From Pontibaca methylaminivorans (lineage in GTDB: Bacteria; Pseudomonadota; Alphaproteobacteria; Rhodobacterales; Rhodobacteraceae): a DNA stretch of 64,000 nucleotides. This document shows positions 1-7,259 of the stretch, in pieces. The stretch covers positions 62,001 to 126,000 of the forward strand of contig NZ_FTPS01000001.1 in assembly GCF_900156525.1 (NCBI RefSeq). Direction: 5' to 3'. Under the pieces are notes generated by a model that did not search any database, was not told the DNA's origin, and saw nothing but the letters and a program-made list of their open reading frames with translations. A program made the position numbers and the translations under genes. Numbering within the stretch: the stretch's first letter is position 1; each line of letters opens with the position of its first letter.

Positions 1-249
1 GTGCCCGAAAGCAATGTCTGCGATGCACCGGCGCGGGCGCGGGCGCGGGTGGCGCGGGCGCTGGCCGAACTCGGGCCGGGACTGAGCGACGTGGTGCTGC
101 GCTGCTGCTGCTATCTCGACGGGCTCGAAACGGCCGAGAAACGCATGGGCTGGTCGGCGCGCTCGGGCAAGATCGTGCTGCGCATCGCCCTGCAGCGCCT
201 CGTGCGCCACTATGGCGGCGGCTATGAACCAAGCCGCATGATCGGCTGA
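1..249 (+). CDS. C-terminal part of a DUF6456-type protein (partial)
   Basis: The reading frame is open from the first base and ends in TGA at 247-249, so this is probably the 3' end of a longer gene cut by the window edge. The 82 visible residues hold a helical segment with the pattern GLSDVVLRCCCYLDGLE followed by a basic stretch ending VRHYGGGY. I recall this pattern from the C-terminal DUF6456 domain of Rhodobacterales regulatory-type proteins, which often have a helix-turn-helix earlier in the chain. No function is established. The GTG at base 1 need not be the true start. The identification rests on memory of the family and is moderate. Confidence 0.5.
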   Translation: MPESNVCDAPARARARVARALAELGPGLSDVVLRCCCYLDGLETAEKRMGWSARSGKIVLRIALQRLVRHYGGGYEPSRMIG

Positions 250-290
250 CTGCCGTTCCGCACTCGGGCGCGGGAACGGAAGCGGGAAAC

Positions 291-319
291 GAAAAACGGG
301 CCCGCCGGATGCGGGCCCG
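291..319 (-). terminator. Rho-independent terminator of the peroxiredoxin gene
   Basis: A perfect 9-bp stem CGGGCCCGC / GCGGGCCCG (297-305 with 311-319, 5-base loop) is followed on the minus strand by a run of five T (complement of 292-296). It lies 28 bases past the peroxiredoxin stop codon. On the plus strand no T run follows, so it should act mainly on minus-strand transcripts. Confidence 0.85.
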
Positions 320-346
320 CCGAATGGAACGCGAACGCGAGCCGGG

Positions 347-892
347 TCAGGCAGCGACGCCCTGGCTTTCCTTCAGATAGCCCAGCAGCGTCTCGGGCGA
401 GGATTCGCCGTAAGGATCCTCGGCATGGTTGTCGCAGCGCCCCGGCTCTTCGAACCAGGCCTCGATCACGCCGTCATTGATGATCGCCGCATAGCGCCAG
501 CTGCGCATGCCGAAGCCGAGGTTGTCCTTGGCCACCAGCATCCCGACACGGCGCGTGAATTCGCCGGAGCCGTCCGGGATCACCTTCACATGCGCAAGCT
601 CCTGCGACTGTGCCCAGCGGTTCATGACAAAGGCATCGTTCACCGACATGCAGTAGATCTCGTCGATGCCGAGCTTCCTGAATTCGTCGAATCCCTTCTC
701 GAAACCGGGCAGCTGATAGGTCGAGCAGGTCGGCGTGAAGGCACCGGGAAGCGAAAACAGGATCACCCGCTTGCCGGCAAAATAATCCGACGTGCTGCGG
801 TCTTCCCACCGGAACGGGTTGGGGCCGCCGACCGATTCGTCGCGCACACGGGTGCGGAAGGTCACGTCGGGCAGCTTCACTCCAGGTTTCAT
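347..892 (-). CDS. Peroxiredoxin (Prx5/AhpE-like, redoxin domain)
   Basis: This is a 181-residue cytosolic thiol peroxidase that should reduce H2O2 and organic hydroperoxides. The peroxidatic cysteine is C56 in the motif PGAFTPTCS, typical of the Prx5 group. Further cysteines at C81 and C153 could act as resolving residues, but this cannot be decided from sequence. The ATG at 892 is chosen because AAGGAG lies eight bases upstream and the product then begins MKPGVKLPDV, as in related proteins. An in-frame ATG at 925 would add 11 residues without a good ribosome site. The gene stands alone, divergent from lipA, and is closed by a clear terminator. No glutaredoxin domain is fused. Confidence 0.9.
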   Translation of the reverse strand: MKPGVKLPDVTFRTRVRDESVGGPNPFRWEDRSTSDYFAGKRVILFSLPGAFTPTCSTYQLPGFEKGFDEFRKLGIDEIYCMSVNDAFVMNRWAQSQELAHVKVIPDGSGEFTRRVGMLVAKDNLGFGMRSWRYAAIINDGVIEAWFEEPGRCDNHAEDPYGESSPETLLGYLKESQGVAA

Positions 893-1112
893 GCTCAGAG
901 CTCCTTGTTCGATTGACAAAAACACTTGGGCTTGACTTAGAACCTTTCCAAATGGGGTTCAACCGCCAATCGCCGCCGGTCATGCGGCACCCTGCCGCGG
1001 CACAAGGCGCCGGTTGGCGCCGGTTGCGGGCCGGATCCGCGCAGATGGCTGGCGCCCCGCTGCGGCGAGGGCTATAACTTCGGTCAACCCCCGTGCCCGA
1101 AAGGTCAGAACC

Positions 1113-2063
1113 GTGCGAGACCTGAAACTCCCGCAGGAGCGTCACCCCGAAAAGGCCCACCGCCCCGACAACAGCCAGCCGAGGAAACCGCGCTGGATCC
1201 GCGTCCGCGCCCCGGCCGGAAAGGGCTATGCCGACACGAAACGCATCCTGCGCGAAAACCGCCTGGTCACGGTCTGCGAAGAGGCCGGCTGTCCCAATGT
1301 GGGCGAATGCTGGAACCAGGGTCACGCCACCATGATGATCATGGGAGAGATCTGCACCCGCGGCTGCACCTTCTGCAATGTCGCGACCGGGCGCCCCGAT
1401 GCGCTCGACCCGTTCGAACCCGGCCGCGTCGCCGAGGCGGTGCGCAAGCTCGGGCTCAACCACGTGGTGGTCACCTCGGTCGATCGCGACGATCTCGAGG
1501 ACGGCGGGGCGGAGCATTTCGCCCAGACCATCCGCGCGATCCGCCATCGCAGCCCCGGCACCACCATCGAGGTGCTCACCCCCGATTTCCTGCGCTGCCC
1601 GCCCGCGGCGCTGGAAACGGTGGTGGCGGCCCGGCCCGATGTGTTCAACCACAATCTCGAAACGGTGCCCGCGCTCTATCCGACCGTGCGCCCCGGGGCG
1701 CGCTACTTTCACAGCCTGCGCCTGCTGCAGCGGGTCAAGGAACTCGACCCCGCCATGTTCACCAAGTCCGGCATCATGGTCGGGCTCGGCGAAGACGGGC
1801 AGGCGGTGCGCCAGGTGATGGATGACATGCGCTCGGCCGATGTGGATTTTTTGACCATCGGCCAGTATCTGCAGCCGACTCCCAAACATCATGGCATCGA
1901 CCGCTTCGTCACCCCGGACGAATTCTCCGCCTATGAAAAGGCCGCCTGGGGCAAGGGGTTCCTGATGGTCTCGGCCACGCCGCTCACGCGCTCCTCCTAT
2001 CACGCGGGGTCCGACTTCGCCCGTCTGCGTGCCGCGCGCGAGGAACGGCTCGGCATCGCCTGA
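1113..2063 (+). CDS. lipA: Lipoyl synthase
   Basis: LipA is the radical-SAM enzyme that inserts two sulfur atoms into protein-bound octanoyl groups to make the lipoyl cofactor of the 2-oxoacid dehydrogenases and the glycine cleavage system. Both iron-sulfur cluster motifs are present: the auxiliary cluster C55-x4-C60-x5-C66 and the radical-SAM cluster C81-x3-C85-x2-C88. The conserved C-terminal RSSYHA serine motif is also there. The product is 316 residues, normal for the family. I chose GTG at 1113 because the protein then begins [20 protein letters not shown], which matches related alphaproteobacterial LipA, and AAGGT lies just upstream. The frame stays open to 1014 but that part looks non-coding. 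No lipB is nearby. Confidence 0.95.
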   Translation: MRDLKLPQERHPEKAHRPDNSQPRKPRWIRVRAPAGKGYADTKRILRENRLVTVCEEAGCPNVGECWNQGHATMMIMGEICTRGCTFCNVATGRPDALDPFEPGRVAEAVRKLGLNHVVVTSVDRDDLEDGGAEHFAQTIRAIRHRSPGTTIEVLTPDFLRCPPAALETVVAARPDVFNHNLETVPALYPTVRPGARYFHSLRLLQRVKELDPAMFTKSGIMVGLGEDGQAVRQVMDDMRSADVDFLTIGQYLQPTPKHHGIDRFVTPDEFSAYEKAAWGKGFLMVSATPLTRSSYHAGSDFARLRAAREERLGIA

Positions 2064-2064
2064 G

Positions 2065-2124
2065 CCTTCTTCTGGCGGGAAATATCCCGGGGGAATCGCC
2101 GCAGGCGATGGGGGCAGCGCCCCC
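2065..2124. repeat. Structured intergenic repeat, copy 1
   Basis: This 60-base element directly follows lipA. It begins CCTTCTTCTGGCGG and contains three nested palindromes: GGGA/TCCC, ATCGCC-GCA-GGCGAT and GGGGGC-AGC-GCCCCC. A second copy lies at 38200-38259. The middle stem changes from A-T to G-C at its outer pair between copies, so pairing is kept. It resembles the REP-like elements found after genes in Rhodobacteraceae and may act as a transcript-end structure. There is no T run. Confidence 0.8.
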
Positions 2125-2171
2125 TTCTTTGCCCCTTTCTTTCGCAAGGTCCGGTTCCGAACCGGTCCCGC

Positions 2172-3062
2172 TCACTCCTGCGGCAGGGCCTTCAGATAAG
2201 CGGCGATCGCCGCGCGGTCGTCCTCGGGGAGATGCCCGAGATTGGCCACGACCGAGGCCATCTGCCCGCCGACACTGTCGAAATCGGGGGTGAAGCCGGT
2301 CTCGAGATAATAGGCGATGTCGGTCTCGCTCCAGTCGAGCTTGTCGGGGCTGATCGCCGGTATCGTCCCCCTGCCGGAGGGATTCGGCGCGCCGTCCATC
2401 CACCGCTTGCGGTCCAGCCCCCCGGTCAGGTTGCGGGGCGTGTGACATTCGGCGCAGTGGCCGAGCGCCTCGACCAGGTAGCGCCCGCGCGCGAGCTCTT
2501 CGCTGACCGCATCCTCGAGCACCCATCCCGGAGACATGTTGACGAGCTTCCAGAGCCCGATGCCGCGGCGGATCCCGAAGGGGAACGGCAGTTCGTGAGG
2601 CTGATCCTGCGCGTCCGAGGAGGGCAGCGTGTCGAGAAACGCCTTGAGGTCGGCCACGTCGCGGCCCTCCATATGCATGTAGGTGCCATAGGGCAGCGAC
2701 GGGTAGTAATGGCGCCCCTCGGGCGAGACCCCCTCGAGCAGCGCATTCGCGAGGTCGAGCGTGTCCCAGCCGCCGATCCCCTCGGACGAGGGCGAGATGT
2801 TCGGCGCGACGAAGGTGCCGAAGGGGCTGACCATCCGATAGCCGCCGGCCAGCACCAGGCGGTCATCGCCCTTTGCATCCGGCGCCGCGTGGCAGGAGGC
2901 GCAGCCGCTGGCCCAGAACACCGCCTCGCCCCGCCCGGCATCCCCCTCGAGCCCGGCGAAACGTTCGGGCTCCACCTGGCCGGGGCGGGTCAGGAACCAG
3001 AAGGCCGCGCCGCCAAGCAGAACGAGGACGATCAGAAAACCCAGCACCCGCGCCAGCAACAT
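2172..3062 (-). CDS. Di-heme c-type cytochrome, membrane anchored
   Basis: The 296-residue product has an N-terminal hydrophobic helix (about residues 4-24) and two haem c binding sites, C54-x2-C57-H58 and C203-x2-C206-H207. Two cytochrome c domains arranged this way occur in periplasmic electron carriers such as the cytochrome subunits of alcohol or gluconate dehydrogenases. No dehydrogenase partner is adjacent, so the electron donor is unknown. It lies 117 bases downstream of the cytochrome c'-like gene on the same strand, and the two may be co-transcribed. The hydrophobic helix has no clear signal-peptidase site, so I expect the protein to stay tethered to the inner membrane facing the periplasm. 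Confidence 0.85.
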   Translation of the reverse strand: MLLARVLGFLIVLVLLGGAAFWFLTRPGQVEPERFAGLEGDAGRGEAVFWASGCASCHAAPDAKGDDRLVLAGGYRMVSPFGTFVAPNISPSSEGIGGWDTLDLANALLEGVSPEGRHYYPSLPYGTYMHMEGRDVADLKAFLDTLPSSDAQDQPHELPFPFGIRRGIGLWKLVNMSPGWVLEDAVSEELARGRYLVEALGHCAECHTPRNLTGGLDRKRWMDGAPNPSGRGTIPAISPDKLDWSETDIAYYLETGFTPDFDSVGGQMASVVANLGHLPEDDRAAIAAYLKALPQE

Positions 3063-3179
3063 GATTCATTTCTCCATCGGTTCGGTGAGAAAGGCGATGG
3101 TGGGAAGGGCGAGGCCGCCCTGCGCACCGATGCCCCGTGCCCGGGTCGCGCGGCCCGGTTGCAGAGGTTCGCAGTTCGC

Positions 3180-3674
3180 TCAGTCGTCCTTGACGCGGAA
3201 ATCCTCGTGGCAGCTCGAGCAGGCCTTGCCGAGCGGCCCCATGGCGGCACGCAACTCGTCCGCCCCGGCCGAGGCCGCCTCGACCATGGCCGCGCTCGAC
3301 TCGCGCATGGCCTGCAGATCCTCGTCGAACTTCTCCTCGTTTTCCCAGCGCACGGCGAGGGTCTCGGTCACGTCCTGGCCGAGGGTTTCCATGTCGGAGC
3401 CCGGAATCCAGTAGGCGCCTTCCTCCATCTCGGCCAGTGCATTGAGGTTCTTCGCCGCGTTCTCGGCTGCTGTGGCGTCATAGTCGATCTCGCCCTTGGC
3501 CATGGCGCCGAGCACACCGAGGTTGAAGGCGCTGAGGCGCATATGCGCCTGGCGCGCCTTGACCGCGGCCGTGACCGCGGGATCGGCCTCCTCCTGCCCG
3601 GTGGCCGTGGTGCCGGTCATGGTGGCGGCGCCCACCGCGAGCAGGGCGCCGATGACGGGAACAGCAAATCGCAT
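3180..3674 (-). CDS. Cytochrome c' family protein (periplasmic)
   Basis: The 164-residue product carries a cleavable signal peptide (hydrophobic residues 3-24) and a single haem site at the extreme C-terminus, C152-x2-C155-H156. This position near the C-terminal end of a four-helix bundle is the hallmark of cytochrome c' and c-556, class II cytochromes. Members bind NO or CO, or transfer electrons in the periplasm. The size fits the family. The gene precedes the di-heme cytochrome on the minus strand. Which of c' or c-556 it is cannot be told without checking for the axial methionine near the mature N-terminus; HMRLSAF at about residues 44-50 holds a candidate Met. Confidence 0.9.
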   Translation of the reverse strand: MRFAVPVIGALLAVGAATMTGTTATGQEEADPAVTAAVKARQAHMRLSAFNLGVLGAMAKGEIDYDATAAENAAKNLNALAEMEEGAYWIPGSDMETLGQDVTETLAVRWENEEKFDEDLQAMRESSAAMVEAASAGADELRAAMGPLGKACSSCHEDFRVKDD

Positions 3675-3819
3675 TTGGATAACTCCTGAGTAGGTTCGCG
3701 ATCAGAGTGATCACGAAATGTAACAGCGCCTCACCCATGGGGAAAGTCCGGAGCCGGGCGTTCCGGTCACGAGGTTGTTATGAGGAAATCCGCAGGGGCC
3801 GTGGCGGCGCGCCGGCGTT

Positions 3820-3990
3820 TTACGGGCGCATGCGCTCGGCCGTGGCCCAGTCGGGCCAGTATCCGGCCCGCTCGACAACAATGATCGCGCCGCAGGCGAG
3901 GATGATCGCCAGCACGAGCACGACCCGTCGCGCCGATGGCGGACGGCGGGCCCAGAGCGCCATGCGCAGGAACCAGCGTTCGATGTTCAT
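3820..3990 (-). CDS. Small single-pass membrane protein, unknown function
   Basis: This 56-residue frame starts at an ATG eight bases after GGAGA and encodes MNIERWFLRMALWARRPPS, a basic Arg-rich turn, one hydrophobic helix (about residues 24-41) and a short polar tail. The good ribosome site and the start-stop layout favour a real gene over chance. I recall similar short proteins with an ALWARRPPS motif in other Rhodobacteraceae, but no function is known to me. The topology suggests an N-terminus in the cytoplasm. It is divergent from the START-domain gene at 4194. Confidence 0.65.
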   Translation of the reverse strand: MNIERWFLRMALWARRPPSARRVVLVLAIILACGAIIVVERAGYWPDWATAERMRP

Positions 3991-4193
3991 CGTCGAGTCT
4001 CCGCAACCAGTCTTCCGGCCCGTCGGGGCCGCTGTCAGCGCCGCGCAAGTCGAAACCGGCCCGAATCCTGCCCGAATCCCGCCGCGCGGCCCGGGGATCG
4101 GCGGCATTTTCCGGGCGGCTGTTCCGCTCTCCCTTGATCTTTTCGCGCCGGCATATGACATCACGGCCCTGTCGCAGCAAGCAAAGGTCACCG

Positions 4194-4640
4194 ATGCCCC
4201 GCCATTCGGAATCCCGTTCCATGCCTTACAGCGCCCGGCAGATGTATGATCTGGTGGCCGATGTGGCGCGCTATCCCGAATTTCTTCCCTGGTGCGCCGC
4301 AGCCCGCATCCGCAGTATTCGCGACCACGAGGACTCGCAGGTGATGGAGGCCGATCTCGTCATCAGCTTCAAGGTGTTCCGCGAAAAGTTCGGCAGCCGG
4401 GTAACGCTCTGGCCGGGGGAACACCGGATCGACACGGAATATCTCGACGGGCCGTTCCGCTATCTGAAATCGCGCTGGGTGTTCACGGACCGCGAGGGCG
4501 GGGGCTGCGACGTGGATTTCTTCGTGGATTTCGAATTTCGCAGCGCGCTGCTGCAGCGGGCGATCGGGCTTGTCTTCAACGAGGCCATGCAGAGGATCGT
4601 GCGCGCCTTCGAGCAGCGGGCGCACAGCCTTTACGGGTAA
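4194..4640 (+). CDS. RatA/COQ10-like START-domain protein
   Basis: The 148-residue product belongs to the polyketide cyclase/START-like group that includes the ubiquinone-binding protein COQ10 and the ribosome-associated RatA. The typical opening MYDLVADVARYPEFLPWC is present at residues 17-34. The mid-protein strands ending VDFFVDFEFRSALLQ and the C-terminal amphipathic helix (IGLVFNEAMQRIVRAFEQRA) complete the domain. In alphaproteobacteria a role in quinone binding or respiratory function is more likely than toxicity, but this is inference. The ATG at 4194 follows AAAGG. The open frame extends upstream to 3936 but that extension is low quality and overlaps the divergent small gene. No RatB-like antitoxin gene follows. 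Confidence 0.85.
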   Translation: MPRHSESRSMPYSARQMYDLVADVARYPEFLPWCAAARIRSIRDHEDSQVMEADLVISFKVFREKFGSRVTLWPGEHRIDTEYLDGPFRYLKSRWVFTDREGGGCDVDFFVDFEFRSALLQRAIGLVFNEAMQRIVRAFEQRAHSLYG

Positions 4641-5103
4641 GGCCCGTCCGCCTGCCGCCGGCACCGGCGGACCGGCCGGGGCGGTGGCGGACATGCCGGC
4701 AGATATGTTCCACCTTCCCCCTTTGCGGCATCGCGCCTTCGTGAACATTTGACAACGCGCCGATTCCGGGGTCCGATGGATTCAGGGTCCGGTTCATGGA
4801 CTGACGGGCAACATTACCTGCGGGCGATCTGGTGAACGTGTCGTTCATGGCGGCCGATGGGGAAACCGGGCCGGGAATGCGAGGGACGAGGATGATGAAA
4901 GGTTCCGCCGCAGCTGACAGGCTCGCAACCTGTCGCCTTGCCGGACCGACGGGATTCCGCCCCACGCATGATCTTCCTGCCATATCGGCGACAGTGCGAG
5001 CGCGCCGGGACAGCATGCGGCCAGGCGCCGCTGCCGGCCCTTTCCGCTTTCTTCGCGGCGGCGCACGGCGGGCAACCAAGGAAAGGATGGAGGGAAAGAT
5101 AAG
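4641..5103. other. 463-base intergenic region, no gene seen
   Basis: This gap lies between the START-domain gene and the symporter block and should contain the promoter of the latter. Several antisense open frames cross it but none has protein-like composition. I see a small hairpin (GACAGG 4916-4921 with CCTGTC 4929-4934) and a stem GTCCGCC/GGCGGAC (4646-4652 with 4666-4672) without a T run just after the upstream gene. A TTGACA at about 4749 has no good -10 partner. The length suggests a regulated promoter, but no operator could be identified. Confidence 0.5.
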
Positions 5104-5361
5104 ATGAACGGGGACAAGTCTTCCAACGCATACTGGCGGGCGAACATAAGGATCATCACCATCTGCATGGTGATCTGGGCGCTGGTATCCTATGGCGGCG
5201 GCATCCTGCTGCGGCCCGTGCTTTCCGGCATCAAGGTCGGGGGCAGCGATCTCGGGTTCTGGTTCGCGCAGCAGGGGTCGATCCTGGTCTTCATCGTGCT
5301 GATCTTCGGCTACGTGTTCCGAATGAACCGGCTCGATCGCGAATACGGTGTCGAAGAGTGA
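5104..5361 (+). CDS. DUF4212 small subunit of a sodium/solute symporter
   Basis: This 85-residue protein has two predicted membrane helices (about residues 16-36 and 50-72) and the FWFAQQGSILVFIVLIF motif of the DUF4212 family. In known genomes these proteins are encoded directly before an SSS-family symporter of the VC2705 type and are thought to be its small partner. That is the case here: the large subunit starts ten bases downstream. A purine-rich AGGGAAAG lies just upstream of the start. The transported solute is probably a short carboxylate such as acetate or propionate, but the sequence does not show this. Confidence 0.9.
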   Translation: MNGDKSSNAYWRANIRIITICMVIWALVSYGGGILLRPVLSGIKVGGSDLGFWFAQQGSILVFIVLIFGYVFRMNRLDREYGVEE

Positions 5362-5371
5362 GGATCCAGTC

Positions 5372-7195
5372 ATGAGTCAATTCACCCTCAACCTGATTTT
5401 CATCGGCGCATCCTTCGCCATCTACATCGGTATCGCGATCTGGGCCCGGGCGGGCTCCACCGCGGAATTCTACGCTGCCAACCGCGGCGTGCACCCGGTC
5501 ATGAACGGCATGGCGACCGCCGCCGACTGGATGTCGGCGGCCTCGTTCATCTCCATGGCGGGGCTCATCGCCTTCACGGGATACGACAACTCGACCTATC
5601 TGATGGGCTGGACCGGCGGCTATGTGCTGCTTGCGCTGCTGCTTGCGCCCTATCTGCGCAAGTTCGGCAAGTTCACCGTGCCGCAGTTCATCGGCGACCG
5701 CTTCTATTCCCAGACCGCGCGGATCATCGGCGTGATCTGCCTGCTGATCATCTCGCTCACCTATGTGATCGGGCAGATGACCGGGGTCGGCGTGACCTTT
5801 GCGCGTTACCTTGAGGTCAGCAACTCGACCGGGCTCTGGATCGGCGCGGCGATCGTGTTCTTCTATGCGGTGCTCGGGGGCATGAAGGGCGTCACCTATA
5901 CGCAGGTCGCGCAGTATATCGTCCTGATCATCGCCTACACGATCCCGGCGGTGTTCATCTCGATCGCGCTCACGGGGAATTTCCTGCCCCAGCTCGGCCT
6001 GTTCGGCACCCATACGGGATCCGGCACGCTGTTTCTGGAAAAGCTCGACCAGGTGGTGACGGATCTCGGTTTCCGATCCTATACCGGCCATCACGGATCG
6101 ACGCTCAACATGTTCATGTTCACGCTGGCGCTGATGATCGGCACGGCGGGGCTGCCGCATGTGATCATCCGCTTCTTCACGGTGCCGAAAGTGTCGGATG
6201 CGCGTTCCTCCGCGGGCTGGTCGCTGGTGTTCATCGCGCTTCTCTACACGGTCGCGCCGGCGGTCGGGTCGATGGCGCGGCTCAACCTCACCACCACCAT
6301 GTGGCCCGGGGCGGCGAGCGGCGAGACCTTCAGCACCGATCCGGTGAGCCTCGAGCAGATCGAGACCTCGCCGAACCTCGAATGGATGCGCACCTGGGGC
6401 ACCACCGGGCTGCTGACCTGGGAGGACAAGAACGGCGACGGGCTGATCCAGTATTACAACGACAAGGCCCCCGCCGATTCGGAGATCATGCAGCTGGCCG
6501 ATGAAAACGGCTGGCAGGGCAACGAACTGACCAGCGTGAACGACGACATCATGGTGCTTGCGAACCCCGAGATCGCCAACCTGCCCGGATGGGTGATCGG
6601 CATCGTCGCGGCGGGCGGGCTCGCGGCGGCGCTCTCAACAGCGGCGGGGCTCCTGCTCGCCATCTCGGGGGCGGTGAGCCATGACCTCATCAAGGGGGCG
6701 ATCAGTCCCGGCATCAGCGAAAGGAACGAACTGCTGGCCGCGCGGATCTCGATGGCGGTGGCGATTCTGGTGGCGACCCTGCTCGGGCTGCATCCGCCGG
6801 GATTTGCCGCCCAGACCGTGGCGCTGGCCTTCGGTCTTGCCGCAAGCTCGATCTTCCCGGTGCTGATGATGGGTATCTTCAGCAAGCGGGTGAATCGGGC
6901 CGGGGCGATCTGGGGCATGCTGTCCGGCATGCTGACGACCATCATCTATGTCTTCGTCTACAAGGGCTGGTTCTTCATCTCGGGGACCAACATGCTCGAG
7001 GACTCGCCTGAATTCTGGCTGTTCGGCATCGCGCCGGCATCCTTCGGGGTGATCGGTGCGATCATCAACTTCGTGGTGGCCTATGTGGTCTCGGCGGCAA
7101 CGGCCGAACCGCCGGCCGAGGTGCAGGCGCTGGTCGAATCGATCCGCGTGCCCCGCGCCGATGCCGCTACGGGCCAGCCGGTCCAGGCCCCCTGA
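5372..7195 (+). CDS. SSS-family sodium:solute symporter (VC2705 type, acetate-permease-like)
   Basis: The 607-residue product is a multi-helix membrane transporter of the sodium:solute symporter family, related to acetate permease ActP. Family features include ADWMSAASFISMAG near residues 45-58 and the sodium-site-like segment GGLAAALSTAAGLLLAISGAVSHDL after residue 410. The VC2705 branch has a long extra loop between helices, and here that loop includes D352-K-N-G-D-G-L-I, which looks like an EF-hand-type calcium site. The ATG at 5372 follows GAGGA and is preferred over 5348, which overlaps the upstream gene. Together with the DUF4212 protein it should form a two-subunit uptake system, followed by signalling genes probably linked to its control. 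Confidence 0.9.
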   Translation: MSQFTLNLIFIGASFAIYIGIAIWARAGSTAEFYAANRGVHPVMNGMATAADWMSAASFISMAGLIAFTGYDNSTYLMGWTGGYVLLALLLAPYLRKFGKFTVPQFIGDRFYSQTARIIGVICLLIISLTYVIGQMTGVGVTFARYLEVSNSTGLWIGAAIVFFYAVLGGMKGVTYTQVAQYIVLIIAYTIPAVFISIALTGNFLPQLGLFGTHTGSGTLFLEKLDQVVTDLGFRSYTGHHGSTLNMFMFTLALMIGTAGLPHVIIRFFTVPKVSDARSSAGWSLVFIALLYTVAPAVGSMARLNLTTTMWPGAASGETFSTDPVSLEQIETSPNLEWMRTWGTTGLLTWEDKNGDGLIQYYNDKAPADSEIMQLADENGWQGNELTSVNDDIMVLANPEIANLPGWVIGIVAAGGLAAALSTAAGLLLAISGAVSHDLIKGAISPGISERNELLAARISMAVAILVATLLGLHPPGFAAQTVALAFGLAASSIFPVLMMGIFSKRVNRAGAIWGMLSGMLTTIIYVFVYKGWFFISGTNMLEDSPEFWLFGIAPASFGVIGAIINFVVAYVVSAATAEPPAEVQALVESIRVPRADAATGQPVQAP

Positions 7196-7259
7196 AACAG
7201 TGGCCGCGCCCGCATGGTCATCCATCGCGGGCGCGGCCGTTCCCTACCGGAGCGCTCGC

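Noticed and set aside
1073-1078. TATAAC as a possible -10 for lipA
   Set aside because: No acceptable -35 lies 16-18 bases upstream, so a promoter is not claimed.
474-2147. 557-residue minus-strand open frame across peroxiredoxin and lipA
   Set aside because: It is antisense to lipA, whose product has all cluster cysteines, and the product is a low-complexity Arg/Gly/His-rich chain typical of GC-rich shadow frames.
2151-2165. Palindrome CCGGTT-CCG-AACCGG near the end of the di-heme cytochrome gene
   Set aside because: There is no T run on either strand and the stem is short, so I do not call it a terminator.
4814-5168. Several small open frames in the gap before the symporter block
   Set aside because: Composition, overlaps on both strands and lack of ribosome sites make them non-coding; the gap is treated as regulatory.
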